Positions 30,001-36,245 are shown, counted from the stretch's first letter. The stretch is DNA of 64,000 nucleotides from Cytophagales bacterium (GCA_033344775.1 JAWPMT010000004.1:1922001-1986000), one strand, 5' to 3'. Numbers and translations are program-made. Notes: generated by a model not told the origin, from the letters alone.

Positions 30001-32264
30001 GAACTTATGGTAGGTGCTGTCCCATCATAATTAATTGTAAACTGTGTAGCCGCGGAGTTAGGATTTAATGCCAGATCCGTTGCGATGGCTGCAGCAACAT
30101 TGTTGGTTACTACTGACCCGACATCTACCGTGATCGCACCATCCATGCTCGGTGTAATATTAACGGTAAACGTGGTACTATCGCCTGAGGCAAAATCACC
30201 CGTAGTTCCATTGCCTACTGTAATTTCATTTTCCTTGAACCGTTCTACCTCTTCGCTAAACGTGATCGTTACAGGAATGGGATTATCATTGGTAGGACCA
30301 GGGCTTGAGCTACTTGAAAGTGTCACGGTTGGTCCGGTATTATCTAAGATTACCGCTAACCCGCCGGAAGCAGCACCTGTATTACCTATGGCATCGGTGG
30401 CCTGGGCAGTGAAGGTATGTACACCGGTTGGAAGATCCGAAGAAGGTGTGAATGTCCAGTTTCCACTTCCGTCCACAATAGCATTTCCAAGCCCTCCCAC
30501 TGCGGATGATGTGATTGCCACGACTGCTCCTACTTCCGTAGTTCCTTCTAATGTAGGCGTTAAATCGAAGGTCCGGTTATCACTGGTTGCCCCAGAGGTA
30601 TCATCTTCACTTCCGGAATCAGAAGTTGTGGCCAAATCCGGTACAGAGGTCGTTGCTCCTGTTTGGTCAATCGTGTAGGTCTCTTCGCTGTTAATAGTTA
30701 AAGCGAAGGCGTTCGTCGCAGCATCCTGTATGTCCTGCCCCCCGGCAAAACCAAGGTCTAATAGTCCATCTGTATTTATTGACCCTACGGTCACATCAAA
30801 TACAGTACTTCCTGTTACCGCACTAGCTCCGGTTATGGTAGCTGTACCGCCTGCTCCTGCACCGGAAATGGTGAAATCGGATCCATCAGTGCTTACATTA
30901 CTTACATCCTCATCGAAAGTAACTCTGAAGGTAGCACTCGTCGCATTGGTCGTCGCATCGGTAGGTGATTGACGTACGATGGAAGTGACTTCTGGTGGGG
31001 TGGTGTCGCCGCCGCCACTGATAACCAAATCAGTAAGTACGAAATAAGTCGCAGACTTACCTCCCATTCCATCACTCACATAGATGTCCAGATAGGTAAT
31101 GCCCGAATTATTCGTAGAAAGCGGAACTGTATTGGCGTAGTTCTGGGTCACCGACGAGGTGGCTATTACTCCGAGGCTGCTCTTTACGGTAAAAGTTCTG
31201 GTCGTGGAGTAGTTACCTATAGAAAGGCTAGTGGCTGTGAAAGCCGCATTATCATCAAACCTCAAGCGGATATTCGTTTCATTGGTGCTCGAGTTCACTA
31301 TCGTTGTGCTTGAAATTCGAGCAGCCATTGGCCCTACCAAAGTGTACGCATAAGTACTGGCCGTGGTACCATCAACTACCAATGTGTAGTTTGATTCCGG
31401 GGCTGACGCACCACCCAGAAATTCCGCATCAGTGGAAGCAGCACCATTAAGCGCACCCGCAACTGAAACCTGACTAAAATCAATCGTACCGGTAAACTGC
31501 AGCGTTCCGGTAAAGTCTTTTAAGGCAATGGATTCAGGAAGCGGAGTTGCTTCAATGTCTCCTGTCTGGATCTCCAGATCCCAATTGGCCTTGTCTGCAT
31601 CATTTCCCGTCAGGTCATTGGAAGCGGCAATGTCAAAATCATAATCGCCCTTCACCACTTCCAGGAATCGTTGACCTTCAGCACCTTTGGCAAGCTCGCA
31701 GCCGTAGAACAATAAGTCACCACCAGGCTTGATGGCGCCATTCAAAGCCACCAACGCACTTACATTTTCTTCAAAGGTCTTGGCGTCAATGATATCATTC
31801 CCTAATTGTAACTTACCTGAAGTGGCATGAGAGATCACATGGACCGCTTCCAGATTACGATACTTTGTCAAGGTAGCCAGCAGCTGCACAATACCACTTT
31901 GCCCGGACTCGATTTCAATGATATCTACACCTTGACGATCCTGTGACAGAAATACCGATTTGTTCTGGACAGCCCCATCCACGATCAGGAGTTCTTTGAT
32001 TTTTTGTCCTTTTTCAAAATGGAAATTAAGCTCCTCTTCAACATCCATACCTCCAACAGCAGCAGCCGTCTTTGGTACATCAAGGAAATTGATACTGGAG
32101 ATCGGATTCAATCCAGTCTCTACCAGGTATTGATTCTGGGAGGTGTATCCTCTTCGAGATCGGTAATAGGAACCTCCGGGTCCGCCCAGTGCCGACATAG
32201 AAGTCGTCGCTAGTGCCAGGTTTAACCAAGTGGCACCCATGGTTTTAACAAAATTATTCGGCAT
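18081..32264 (-). CDS. giant repeat adhesin with DUF4347 and type B (gliding) T9SS sorting domain, 4727 aa
   Basis: Domain order, residues approximate: DUF4347 90-242 (HVISHATSG, FYGCELAKGAEG, IAASNDLTG); a beta region to 415; bacterial Ig-like repeats 420-2620, many with DxAGN near the end of each module; two Ca-binding-like loops (DANNDGVADN near 2245, DADNDGLIDN near 2350); 14 Calx-beta-like modules 2630-4225 (IGDVSGNEDDG pattern); a cadherin-like module 4230-4330; more Ig-like repeats; and a C-terminal gliding CTD 4630-4727 (GYSPNGDNIDDTW ... NRYGTKVWE ... GTYFYVIEF). This is a cell-surface adhesin or gliding filament exported by type IX secretion, co-transcribed with its PorP/SprF partner. 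The N-terminus lacks a clear Sec signal: only a weakly hydrophobic stretch at 13-27. Confidence 0.95.
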   Translation of the reverse strand: MPNNFVKTMGATWLNLALATTSMSALGGPGGSYYRSRRGYTSQNQYLVETGLNPISSINFLDVPKTAAAVGGMDVEEELNFHFEKGQKIKELLIVDGAVQNKSVFLSQDRQGVDIIEIESGQSGIVQLLATLTKYRNLEAVHVISHATSGKLQLGNDIIDAKTFEENVSALVALNGAIKPGGDLLFYGCELAKGAEGQRFLEVVKGDYDFDIAASNDLTGNDADKANWDLEIQTGDIEATPLPESIALKDFTGTLQFTGTIDFSQVSVAGALNGAASTDAEFLGGASAPESNYTLVVDGTTASTYAYTLVGPMAARISSTTIVNSSTNETNIRLRFDDNAAFTATSLSIGNYSTTRTFTVKSSLGVIATSSVTQNYANTVPLSTNNSGITYLDIYVSDGMGGKSATYFVLTDLVISGGGDTTPPEVTSIVRQSPTDATTNATSATFRVTFDEDVSNVSTDGSDFTISGAGAGGTATITGASAVTGSTVFDVTVGSINTDGLLDLGFAGGQDIQDAATNAFALTINSEETYTIDQTGATTSVPDLATTSDSGSEDDTSGATSDNRTFDLTPTLEGTTEVGAVVAITSSAVGGLGNAIVDGSGNWTFTPSSDLPTGVHTFTAQATDAIGNTGAASGGLAVILDNTGPTVTLSSSSSPGPTNDNPIPVTITFSEEVERFKENEITVGNGTTGDFASGDSTTFTVNITPSMDGAITVDVGSVVTNNVAAAIATDLALNPNSAATQFTINYDGTAPTISSSTPTDNATGVAVADDITITFNENIQFGTGAFQLRQLSDNSPLFSIDATNPTGTTNVASISGATLTINPGTSLAAETGYYVFIVSGTPFLDLAGNPFNGLNNNSDLNFTTVDVTAPTITGVSLAADNGHIDVTFSEGVFNTNGGSGALETSDFSLSLTGGAATSPTVTTVTNNAGGALAGGETTIRVNFSVTGTPNGSETLEVDITDGTSIFDAAGNGAAANQTANNTATLNDQVAPSFVSTSDGDDATYRPGQTITFTADLGETGLTVTVDASVLDTNFGSALALADQADGTYTVTTGVVNSGTIQEGTAIAVTFTATDAAGNSQTDNSLTLRMDKTNPTPTISFPAGGATNSAPISYTVTFDEEINGTTFTSSDITLVGGTITTGPTSSDNITFTGTLTPTVTNDDISFKINSNRVSDLVGLNNFKDTTGIVYDIVVGTISSVSLDGSNGFIDVSFSENVYNTSGGSGAVATSDFNLSLTGGSATSPTVTTVTTTGGGALSGGENAIRVNFTVTGTPNGSETLEVDIADGTSIFDFAGNAFAANQTSNNTATLNDQTVPAISSVSLDGNNGFIDVTFSEGLFNTNGGSGAVESSDFALSITGGAATSPTVTTVTNNAGGALSGGETTIRVNFTVTGTPNGGETLEVDITDGTSIFDAAGNAAAANQTANNTASLNDQTAPEITSVSLDASNDFIDVTFSQGVFNTGGGSGAVEASDFSLSLTGGTATSPAITSVTNNSNGALTGGETVIRINFSITGTPDGGETLEVDITDGASIFAASGNASVADQTSNNTAALNDETDPVFTSTSDGDDANYRPGQTITFTADLGETGLTVTVDASVLDTSFGSVLAMADQADGTYTVTTGVLNSGTIQEGTAIAVTFTATDAAGNSQTDNSLTLLLDKTNPTPTISFPAGGRTNSAPISYTVTFDEEIDAATFTSSDITLVGATITTGPTSSDNITFTGTLTPTVTEDDVSFKINSNRVADLVGLNNFKDTTGIVYDIVAPTIAISTPIEGDGSVNATEDGDVTISGSTTGTEDGQSVSISFSDGSSSPVTGTATVTSNAWTITTDADISGLNDGAITITADVDDLTGNSATQASQTVTLDKVSPTITSVSSSTPNGRYIEGNMIAITVTFSEVVNVTGTPQITLETGTTDQVVDYSSGDGTSTLTFNYTVQAGDISADLDYTSTTALALNSGTINDGSGNAATLTLATPGAANSLGANKDFVIDTSVPTISSVSLAGDNSYIDVTFSEMIYNTTAGFGGLEPSDFNLSLTGGTATSPSVTSVTPTTGGTLVGGETTVRVNFSVTGTPDGSETLEVDLVASSVFDLSANAAVADQTTNNTATLNDETPPTIAISTPIEGDGVVNAVEDGHVTISGSTSGAEDGQTVSISFTDGSSTPITGTATVTSNAWTITADADISGLNDGTITITADVDDAAGNAATQASQTVTLDNAIPTAVVSTPSAAISVNAPNQTISGTSNEDGATINVYIDANNDGVADNATSLGNATVSSGAWSISVSLTADQANNFVVEASDAAGNLSGDVDVPTITEDSSDPASPVVTSPASAISVNAATQTISGTHSEDGVTVNVYADADNDGLIDNLTPLTSTTVSGGTWSLSVNLTEDDENNFIVRAEDAAGNTSGEVDVPTITEDSTAPTISISTPIEGDGIVEAAESSDVEISGTTTGVEDGQSVTVSFSDGTTSAGPVNATVTSNAWTASVADISALNDGNITVTADVSDLAGNAATQTSQTITLDQAPPTISSSSPADETTNVDIESDLTITFNENIQFGSGTILLNDLDNTTTDLTIDASSPGANASISGTVLTIANPSGFLEEGRNYAIRIASTAIEDIGGNAFAGIADDVTLNFTTEAAPTVSIGDASVTEGNSGTVNATFTVSLDKTSPKTITIDYATSDNTATAANNDYTAVTTTTLTFNPSETSQDVTVAVNGDTRDEDAESFFLDGTNPTNASFADNQGEATITDDDDAPTVAFASTADDGAESVNSADAVVQVSTASSKTITVDYAVTGTATGSGTDYTLADGTVTFVADDVSELVTIAGIVDDAILETNETVILTLSNPVNATLGANTTFTYTINDNDNAAVTIGDVALNEADGTVTVTATLDNAVQGGFDVDVTSADGTASTSAGDYTAVNETLTFAGTAGETQTFMVNVTDDATVEVAETITLSLSGLTTSAPVDITDDATVTINNDDAAVVTIADVTADENSGTQTITATLDVAVDGGFAFDVFTTDGTATVADSDYSSTAGSTLTFSGNAGETQTLNLSGLGDTKVEADETFTIAMRNLGFSSFTAAEIDITDVATYTITNDDAAAITIGDVSGNEDDGAITVTLTLDNPVDGGLSVDVSSADGTASTADSDYTAVTSETLTFTGTSGETQTFTLTPTADTKIEANETITASMANLMVPTVASSTITITDTGTITLDNDDTATVTIGDVSGNEDDGNITVTFTLDNAVDGGFTVDYATADGTAMTSDSDYTAGSGTVSFNGTAGETQTIQVAPTSDTKVEVDETLTVSMSNVAAPTVATSGVTITDTGTITISNDDAAVVTIADVTADENSGTQTITATLDVAVDGGFAFDVFTTDGTATVADSDYSSTAGSTLTFSGNAGETQTLNLSGLGDTKVEADETFTIAMRNLGFSSFTTAEIDITDVATYTITNDDAAAITIGDVSGNEDDGAITVTLTLDNPVDGGLSVDVSSADGTASTAVSDYTAVTSETLTFTGTSGETQTFTLTPTADTKIEANETITASMANLMVPTVASSTITITDTGTITLDNDDTATVTIGDVSGNEDDGNITVTFTLDNAVDGGFTVDYATADGTAMTSDSDYTAGSGTVSFNGTAGETQTIQVAPTPDTKVEVDETLTVSMSNVAAPTVATSGVTITDTGTITISNDDNAAVTIGDVAGNEDDGNITVTLTLDNQVDGGLTVDVSTADGTATTGDSDYTALTGETVTFTGSSGETQTVTIAAATDAKVEADETLTVSMSNITATTVATSTITTTDTGTITINNDDAAEVTIVDVSGDEDGGAITVTATLDNPVDGGFTVDVSTADGSATSTDYTSVAGETLTFSGTAGETQTFTVTPTADNTVESDETVTVSMSNLAATSLAVTITDDATVTINNDDAAAVTIADVSGAEDGGAITVTATLDNAVDGGFTVDVATADGTATPSDYTSIAGETLTFSGTAGETQTFTVTPTDDAIVESSETLTVSMSNLAATNLSVTITDNATVTITNDDAAAVTIADASGAEDGGAITVTATLDNAVDGGFTVDVATADATANAADYTSVTGQTLTFTGTAGETQTFTVTPTADQIVESDENLTVSMSNVAATSLSVTITDGAMVTITNDDVAAVTIADVSGAEDGGAITVTATLDNAVDGGFTVDVSTADGTATLADYTSVESQTLTFAGTAGETQTFTVTPTSDETVESDETVTVSMSNVAATSLSVTITDEATVTITNDDNAPVITAGQTFPIEGVLTAGMEIGTVVATDADDGTTFSGWAIVSGNANDGYAINATTGVLTVNNPAVIDLVATPSYTLTLTVTDGTNTSAEETVTIEVGDGIAPTVTLSSEVGEVTNVSPISFTATFSEFVQNFALEDLTLTNATASNLVANDAQTVFTFDLTPDAEGRVTVNIEADKAIDAVGNPNEASNTLSYFYDVTAPIATLTTSAASITSETSASIVIEFSEVVTGLELEDIQTSSGTISNLSGSMNAYMIDVAGLSEGIATITVPVGSASDAAGNGNTEGAVSWEVDLTGPSGFSVTILNPAINDLNEDNFQFEISDGEASSTFMYSIESSGGGTAVSGSGAIDANGDGNSLDDIDVSGLGDGLLTLTVELTDQYNNVGNTAADDVNKNTEEESNGIAQGYSPNGDNIDDTWTIPGIEDLPNNVVTIFNRYGTKVWETTNYDNDNNAWDSQANVDNIFGSAGLPDGTYFYVIEFPGTNTDTKSGFVILKR
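21271..23370. repeat. 1050-bp tandem duplication inside the adhesin gene
   Basis: Bases 21271-22320 and 22321-23370 are the same 1050-bp unit in head-to-tail order. I counted nine mismatches and no gaps, about 99% identity. Each unit encodes 350 residues, three Calx-beta-like modules. Three mismatches change residues (P/S, V/D, T/A) and the other six are silent. Neighbouring modules are far more diverged, so this copy event is recent or kept uniform by conversion. Confidence 0.95.
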
Positions 32265-32586
32265 ATAATAGTGGTTGCAATTGAATTAATTGAAAAGAAA
32301 TAGAGCCCAGCAGCAGAGACCCTAAGCGCTTAAAAGAATCGTAGGTTAACAGCGTTAACATGGTGTATCAGCTTGGTTGTAATTAAATGTCCGTGTTAAA
32401 TATAGTAAAGTGGCAGAACACTAAACAAGAAATATAGCTAGCCTAACACAAAATAACGACGAATGGGAACGCGTATTAACCTTGATGTAAATGAAAAAAC
32501 CATCAAACTAACGCAACTTGTATACGACGAACAGATAAGCCAAGTAAGCCATACCGTTTTTTCTTAATAAAAGCAACGCCACGACC
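32265..32586. other. intergenic region upstream of the adhesin operon
   Basis: No gene is seen. It must hold the adhesin promoter. Two palindromes stand out: TAAGCGCTTA near 32323-32332 and GTTAAC-AGC-GTTAAC at 32345-32359, about 85 bases upstream of the adhesin ATG. No exact TAnnTTTG box was found on the minus strand. Confidence 0.4.
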
Positions 32587-33063
32587 TTACTCTCCCTTTT
32601 GGAAATCTGCTTCTTCTTGTAGTTGCTTTCGGTAAAAACAGTCGATCCAACCCATGGGCTTCAAATGTCCTTTCCAATGGTCGATCATCTCATTCATTTC
32701 CGGTAGTTTCTTGATCGTGATATCATCCCAAATATCAATCCAGATCACATCGTATTTTTTTTCCGTCTGGTAAGTCCTGGCATCACCTTGTAGAACCTTT
32801 GTTTTCGGGAATCTCTCAGCGACAACTTCGATGACATCCGGATGCAATTCAACAATTTCAACAGAATTGATCCGAGTATAGTCCAGTTTGGGATTTACTG
32901 TCCCAAGCCCTAGGCCTAACATGAGAACATCACCCTGACATTTCTCAATCAGTTCCTCATAATCACCTCGTTCTTCTAAATGAGTATCGGACATGAGTAA
33001 ATCCTCATCTTTCCAAAGCTCTCGCCTACCTAGCGAATCGTATCGAATGTATGCTTTTCCCAT
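32587..33063 (-). CDS. short spermidine-synthase-like SAM-dependent methyltransferase-fold protein
   Basis: The 158-residue protein has a class I SAM-binding fold: motif I VLMLGLGLGTV, acidic loop VEIVELHPDVIEV, then LQGDARTY and DVIWIDIWDD, the pattern of spermidine-synthase-like enzymes. It is much shorter than spermidine synthase (about 280 residues) and lacks the C-terminal part, so polyamine synthesis is unlikely; a small-molecule or protein methyltransferase or a non-catalytic relative is possible. The start is ATG at 33061-33063; a TTG further upstream would lie inside a terminator stem. The ATG directly follows the T-run of the upstream terminator, an unusual leader. Confidence 0.75.
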   Translation of the reverse strand: MGKAYIRYDSLGRRELWKDEDLLMSDTHLEERGDYEELIEKCQGDVLMLGLGLGTVNPKLDYTRINSVEIVELHPDVIEVVAERFPKTKVLQGDARTYQTEKKYDVIWIDIWDDITIKKLPEMNEMIDHWKGHLKPMGWIDCFYRKQLQEEADFQKGE

Positions 33064-33098
33064 AAAAAAAATCTCCAACCCGATGGTGGGTTGGAGAT
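33064..33098 (-). terminator. rho-independent terminator between tail-collar gene and methyltransferase
   Basis: A perfect 11-bp stem (33071-33081 with 33088-33098) and 6-base loop are followed on the minus strand by eight T, 33071 down to 33064. The downstream gene's ATG begins at the very next base. It should end most transcripts from the tail-collar gene; any read-through would be leader for the methyltransferase. Confidence 0.85.
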
Positions 33099-33136
33099 AT
33101 TGACAGGCTATAAATAACCTTAACTTTTTAACGCGA

Positions 33137-33733
33137 TTAGTTTCTTGAAGGATAAACTCCCTGCGTACAGAAAATCCAGTTCAACACCTGATATGGAGTT
33201 CTATTCTCGTGGCTGTTAGAGTTTCCTGTGATCCCCACAGCAACAGCTCCTGACAATGCAGCAGTTTCATTCATGACTCCCATTCTGGTGCCATCTGTTG
33301 TGGTTGCATAGGTGTTATATGACACCATACCTGATCGTGTAGTGGCCGAGTAGTTTCCATTCGCACCTGGCTCAGTACCATTACCACTATTTACATATGG
33401 CGCAATGTTAAGCGTTGCAGAGGCTCCAGATAAAGAAGCGGTATGGTTGTGAGCTGGCATTTCAGGAATGTTCAGGGTAACAAATTCCAAACCACCTCGA
33501 TATCCTATGATGTAAGGCTGCATACCAGGGGCAGCACCTTGTCCGATCAACGCTCGACCTCTAAGATCCGGCAGTGCAAATGTCGTTCTTCCATCACCAC
33601 CATAAATGGTCCCGACTAGTGAGTAAATGGCCGTAAAAGAGGAGATCGCCAACAAAGCTCCGTGGCAATAAGCCCAATCTCTTGGTGCAAAGTTTGGCGC
33701 CCAGCCCATAACTGTACATAAAAAAGCAGTCAT
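33137..33733 (-). CDS. phage tail-collar domain protein, MdpB (microcystin-dependent protein) type
   Basis: This 198-residue protein follows the family pattern from end to end: a start with FAPRDWAYCHGALLAIS, then YGGDGRTTFALPDLRGR (the tail-collar core), IPEMPAHNHTASL, a G/N/T-rich variable middle, and the terminal LNWIFCTQGVYPSRN. These small proteins derive from short-tail-fibre collar domains but occur outside prophages in many Bacteroidota; their role is not established. No other phage gene is near. There is no signal peptide. It ends in a strong terminator and lies downstream of the binding-fold protein gene on the same strand. Confidence 0.92.
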   Translation of the reverse strand: MTAFLCTVMGWAPNFAPRDWAYCHGALLAISSFTAIYSLVGTIYGGDGRTTFALPDLRGRALIGQGAAPGMQPYIIGYRGGLEFVTLNIPEMPAHNHTASLSGASATLNIAPYVNSGNGTEPGANGNYSATTRSGMVSYNTYATTTDGTRMGVMNETAALSGAVAVGITGNSNSHENRTPYQVLNWIFCTQGVYPSRN

Positions 33734-33911
33734 AAATGTCTTTAAATTTTGTTGTTAATAAAATTATGAATGACAGCCGGCGAAATCCAGACATCAAAAA
33801 TCGAAATAGTATCAGATCATGATGGATGGTTTGTCTATGCCATGTTGTAATTCGATGTTAATTTAGGAAAATAATCGAAGGGACAAAACCTAAAAATGAT
33901 TTTTGTGCAAG

Positions 33912-35075
33912 TTATACGCACATATAGTTGTTGTAATAGCCGGAAGATCCTCCTGTTTGAATCTCTTCAAATACTTTGTGGTCATAAGGAAGTGCCCTGC
34001 CCTGCTCTATCACCATTTTCCTGACGGTATTGTTTTCAATCTTGATTTTCTCAATGTTGATCACAGGTGTTGCATATTGGGATCCCAGATGGAAGGATTG
34101 TTGGCCCCTGGGCGTGTCTATGGTTTGTTCCGTCAACCACTGCTGTATCTTTCCCAATTCACGGCGTTGAAAGTATGGGAATAACTGCTCCAGGGCCTGA
34201 CCAATCTCAAATCCAAGCAAAGCAAACATATTGGGCATGCGCCCTGTCCGATTCACAAAGGCCTGTTTGAATTGCTTGTTCAATTTATCTTCGGCATCCA
34301 TGTCCCAAATAGAGCCTGCATATAAGGTCATGTCCAGATTTGATATCTGGTTCAATATATCGTGAGCAGCCATTGGAGCTGTCACCACCAGTGGAAAAAG
34401 TTTATGCAACCCTTCCCTGTGGTACACCCTTAAAAAATCTACTGCCTCATCCCCACAGAACATCGCATTAGCAAAACTTGGGGCTTCTTTTCTCAAGTTA
34501 CCTAGATACTCCATCAGCATTTCCTCTGCACTGATATCCAGATCAGCGTATCTTCTCATGACCAGCATTTTCATCGGAGTAGGTTCCGCCACCTGAACAC
34601 CCTCATGAAATGAGCCGTGAAAATGATACCCTGACTCGTAATTGGCCAGGACCATTATACCCCCATCACCCCATTTCTTTCGCGCCCAATACCCCATGGC
34701 ATATTGTGACTGCCAGGACTGAAAGCTATTGTAAAAAATGTATGGCGATTGATCATTCATGAAAGGCACATATTCTCCCATATCACCGAACAAACAGATC
34801 TTCTGGAACTGATTAATGGTATGGGTAAAATTGGTCATAGTACGGTAATTCGTCATCCCCGTGATCAGGTCCACATTTTGAAAGGACAACATCTTTTCCA
34901 ATACCGGCTCCATGGCCCCTGGATCTCCGAACCTGACGAATTCAGGTACTAGTTCAAAATATCGATGAAGTTTTTCCGGAATCCCTGACCAGATACCGTC
35001 CATGAAGTCTTGCGAATAGGTAGGATATATGGTTGAGTGATTTCCGAGAAAGCCTATTCTGATTATTCTATGCAT
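33912..35075 (-). CDS. periplasmic-binding-fold (LivJ-like) protein without export signal
   Basis: The 387-residue protein resembles type 1 periplasmic-binding proteins of the branched-chain amino acid/amide group: IGFLGNHSTIYPTYSQDFMDGI at the start, a first lobe ending IMVLANYESGYHFHG, then PLVVTAPMAAHD and MFALLGFEIGQAL in the second lobe. Yet it begins directly with the fold and has no signal peptide or lipobox, so it should be cytoplasmic, unlike transport receptors. The C-terminal tail, TGGSSGYYNNYMCV, is Gly/Tyr/Asn-rich and ends Cys-Val. No transporter genes are adjacent. It may be a ligand sensor or a substrate of neighbouring modifying enzymes; this is inference. Confidence 0.75.
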   Translation of the reverse strand: MHRIIRIGFLGNHSTIYPTYSQDFMDGIWSGIPEKLHRYFELVPEFVRFGDPGAMEPVLEKMLSFQNVDLITGMTNYRTMTNFTHTINQFQKICLFGDMGEYVPFMNDQSPYIFYNSFQSWQSQYAMGYWARKKWGDGGIMVLANYESGYHFHGSFHEGVQVAEPTPMKMLVMRRYADLDISAEEMLMEYLGNLRKEAPSFANAMFCGDEAVDFLRVYHREGLHKLFPLVVTAPMAAHDILNQISNLDMTLYAGSIWDMDAEDKLNKQFKQAFVNRTGRMPNMFALLGFEIGQALEQLFPYFQRRELGKIQQWLTEQTIDTPRGQQSFHLGSQYATPVINIEKIKIENNTVRKMVIEQGRALPYDHKVFEEIQTGGSSGYYNNYMCV

Positions 35076-35276
35076 GACTGTGAAGGTGTTGGCGCTAAAA
35101 TAATAGAAAGAACCCTATCGCCTCCTATAAGATTTGAACTTGAGTCATTTATTATTTTGAAGACTAGATAGTCGCTGCTTCTTGCGCATATTTTTCGGAG
35201 AAATCTTGCTAAACTCCGTCATGGTTTTAACTTCATGCCTCATTTCATAAAACACACCAAACTGATAAATACAACC

Positions 35277-36176
35277 ATGTACAAAAAAATAGGCATCATC
35301 ACCTCTACTTATCTTCCCATGCCCCTTATGATCAGTTTGCATCAACAGGGACTTTTGGAACAGGTGATGTTACACCCTGATGCTGAATCTATGTTACGAG
35401 AACCATTGAGCCACATGATTGCTCCAATGGAGATCAACCGCATTGCGGACCCTACAAACCCACCAGTGAATGATTCCTGTGATCTGGTGATCGTCATGGG
35501 GTATCCTGTAAAGATTACAGGAACCTACACTGCAAAATTGGTGAATATTCACTTCGGACCTTTACCGGAAAATAAAGGTCCAGATCCTGTATTTTGGACT
35601 TTACAAAGCGGAAAACTGCTTGCCTACGTGGCCATACATGAGATCAACGCAGCCGATGATCTCGACTCAGGACTAATTCTCAAAGAACAATCCTTTGATA
35701 TTGCTCCGGGAGAAAACTACGGATTATTATCCAGTCGCTTGTCGCACATGAGCATTCAACTGGTCCAGGAATTGATCGCTGGCGACACCAAGCCACGAGC
35801 ACAAGAAGCTGATCGAGCACAATATCATCCAATGCCGTCGGGGCAGGATTTTATGATCGATTGGAATGAAATGACGTCCCTTCAAATCGAAAATCTGGTA
35901 AACGCTTGTAATCCGGTTCATGGTGGCGCCAAAACCGTATTGCAAGGAGGCACCTTAAGTATTTATGAAGTGATGCCAGCCAGTCTGGTGGTTGCAGATG
36001 CGGATGCTAAACAACCCGGCGAGGTAGTTCATAGCAGCCTGGAGCAAGGACTTGTCGTGAAATGCAAGGACAGTAATTACTTAAAGATCACCATTTTGTC
36101 TTTGAACGAAGGCATCTTTTCAGGCAATAAAATCGCCGCGCTTGGCACACCGGTCGGGACAATTTTAGGACAATAG
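35277..36176 (+). CDS. formyltransferase-fold protein (methionyl-tRNA formyltransferase-like)
   Basis: The 299-residue protein has the formyltransferase N-terminal domain with its catalytic triad in place: N90 and H92 in NIHFGPLPENKG and D130 in ADDLDSGLIL. The C-terminal half matches the Fmt C-terminal OB-like domain in outline (IDWNEMTSLQIENLVNAC, then beta strands). It is unlikely to be the housekeeping Fmt, because it lacks an SLLPKYRG-type loop and stands alone among unrelated genes; related enzymes formylate amino sugars or other amines using 10-formyl-tetrahydrofolate. ATG at 35277 is chosen over an earlier ATG at 35235. It is transcribed divergently from the binding-fold gene. Confidence 0.8.
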   Translation: MYKKIGIITSTYLPMPLMISLHQQGLLEQVMLHPDAESMLREPLSHMIAPMEINRIADPTNPPVNDSCDLVIVMGYPVKITGTYTAKLVNIHFGPLPENKGPDPVFWTLQSGKLLAYVAIHEINAADDLDSGLILKEQSFDIAPGENYGLLSSRLSHMSIQLVQELIAGDTKPRAQEADRAQYHPMPSGQDFMIDWNEMTSLQIENLVNACNPVHGGAKTVLQGGTLSIYEVMPASLVVADADAKQPGEVVHSSLEQGLVVKCKDSNYLKITILSLNEGIFSGNKIAALGTPVGTILGQ

Positions 36177-36192
36177 TATAGTGAAATAAAAA

Positions 36193-36220
36193 AGAAGCTG
36201 TTCCTCCTGAAACAGCTTCT
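36193..36220. terminator. bidirectional rho-independent terminator
   Basis: A perfect 10-bp stem, 36193-36202 with 36211-36220, and an 8-base loop lie between the convergent formyltransferase and propeller genes. A T-rich run follows on the plus strand, and an A-run on the other side provides T on the minus strand. Confidence 0.85.
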
Positions 36221-36245
36221 TTTCTATCTCGACTGATCAAATCAA

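Noticed and set aside
18081-32264. Many plus-strand open frames of 60-200 codons opposite the adhesin gene
   Set aside because: They are antisense shadows of a repetitive, compositionally uniform gene; their products are low-complexity V/S/P strings that repeat with the adhesin modules, and none has a signal, domain or promoter.
33137-33733. Tail-collar protein as evidence for a prophage
   Set aside because: No integrase, capsid, terminase, portal or other tail genes occur nearby, and MdpB-type collar proteins are common outside phages in this phylum.
33912-35075. Amino acid uptake system
   Set aside because: The binding-fold protein has no signal peptide and no permease or ATPase genes adjoin it.
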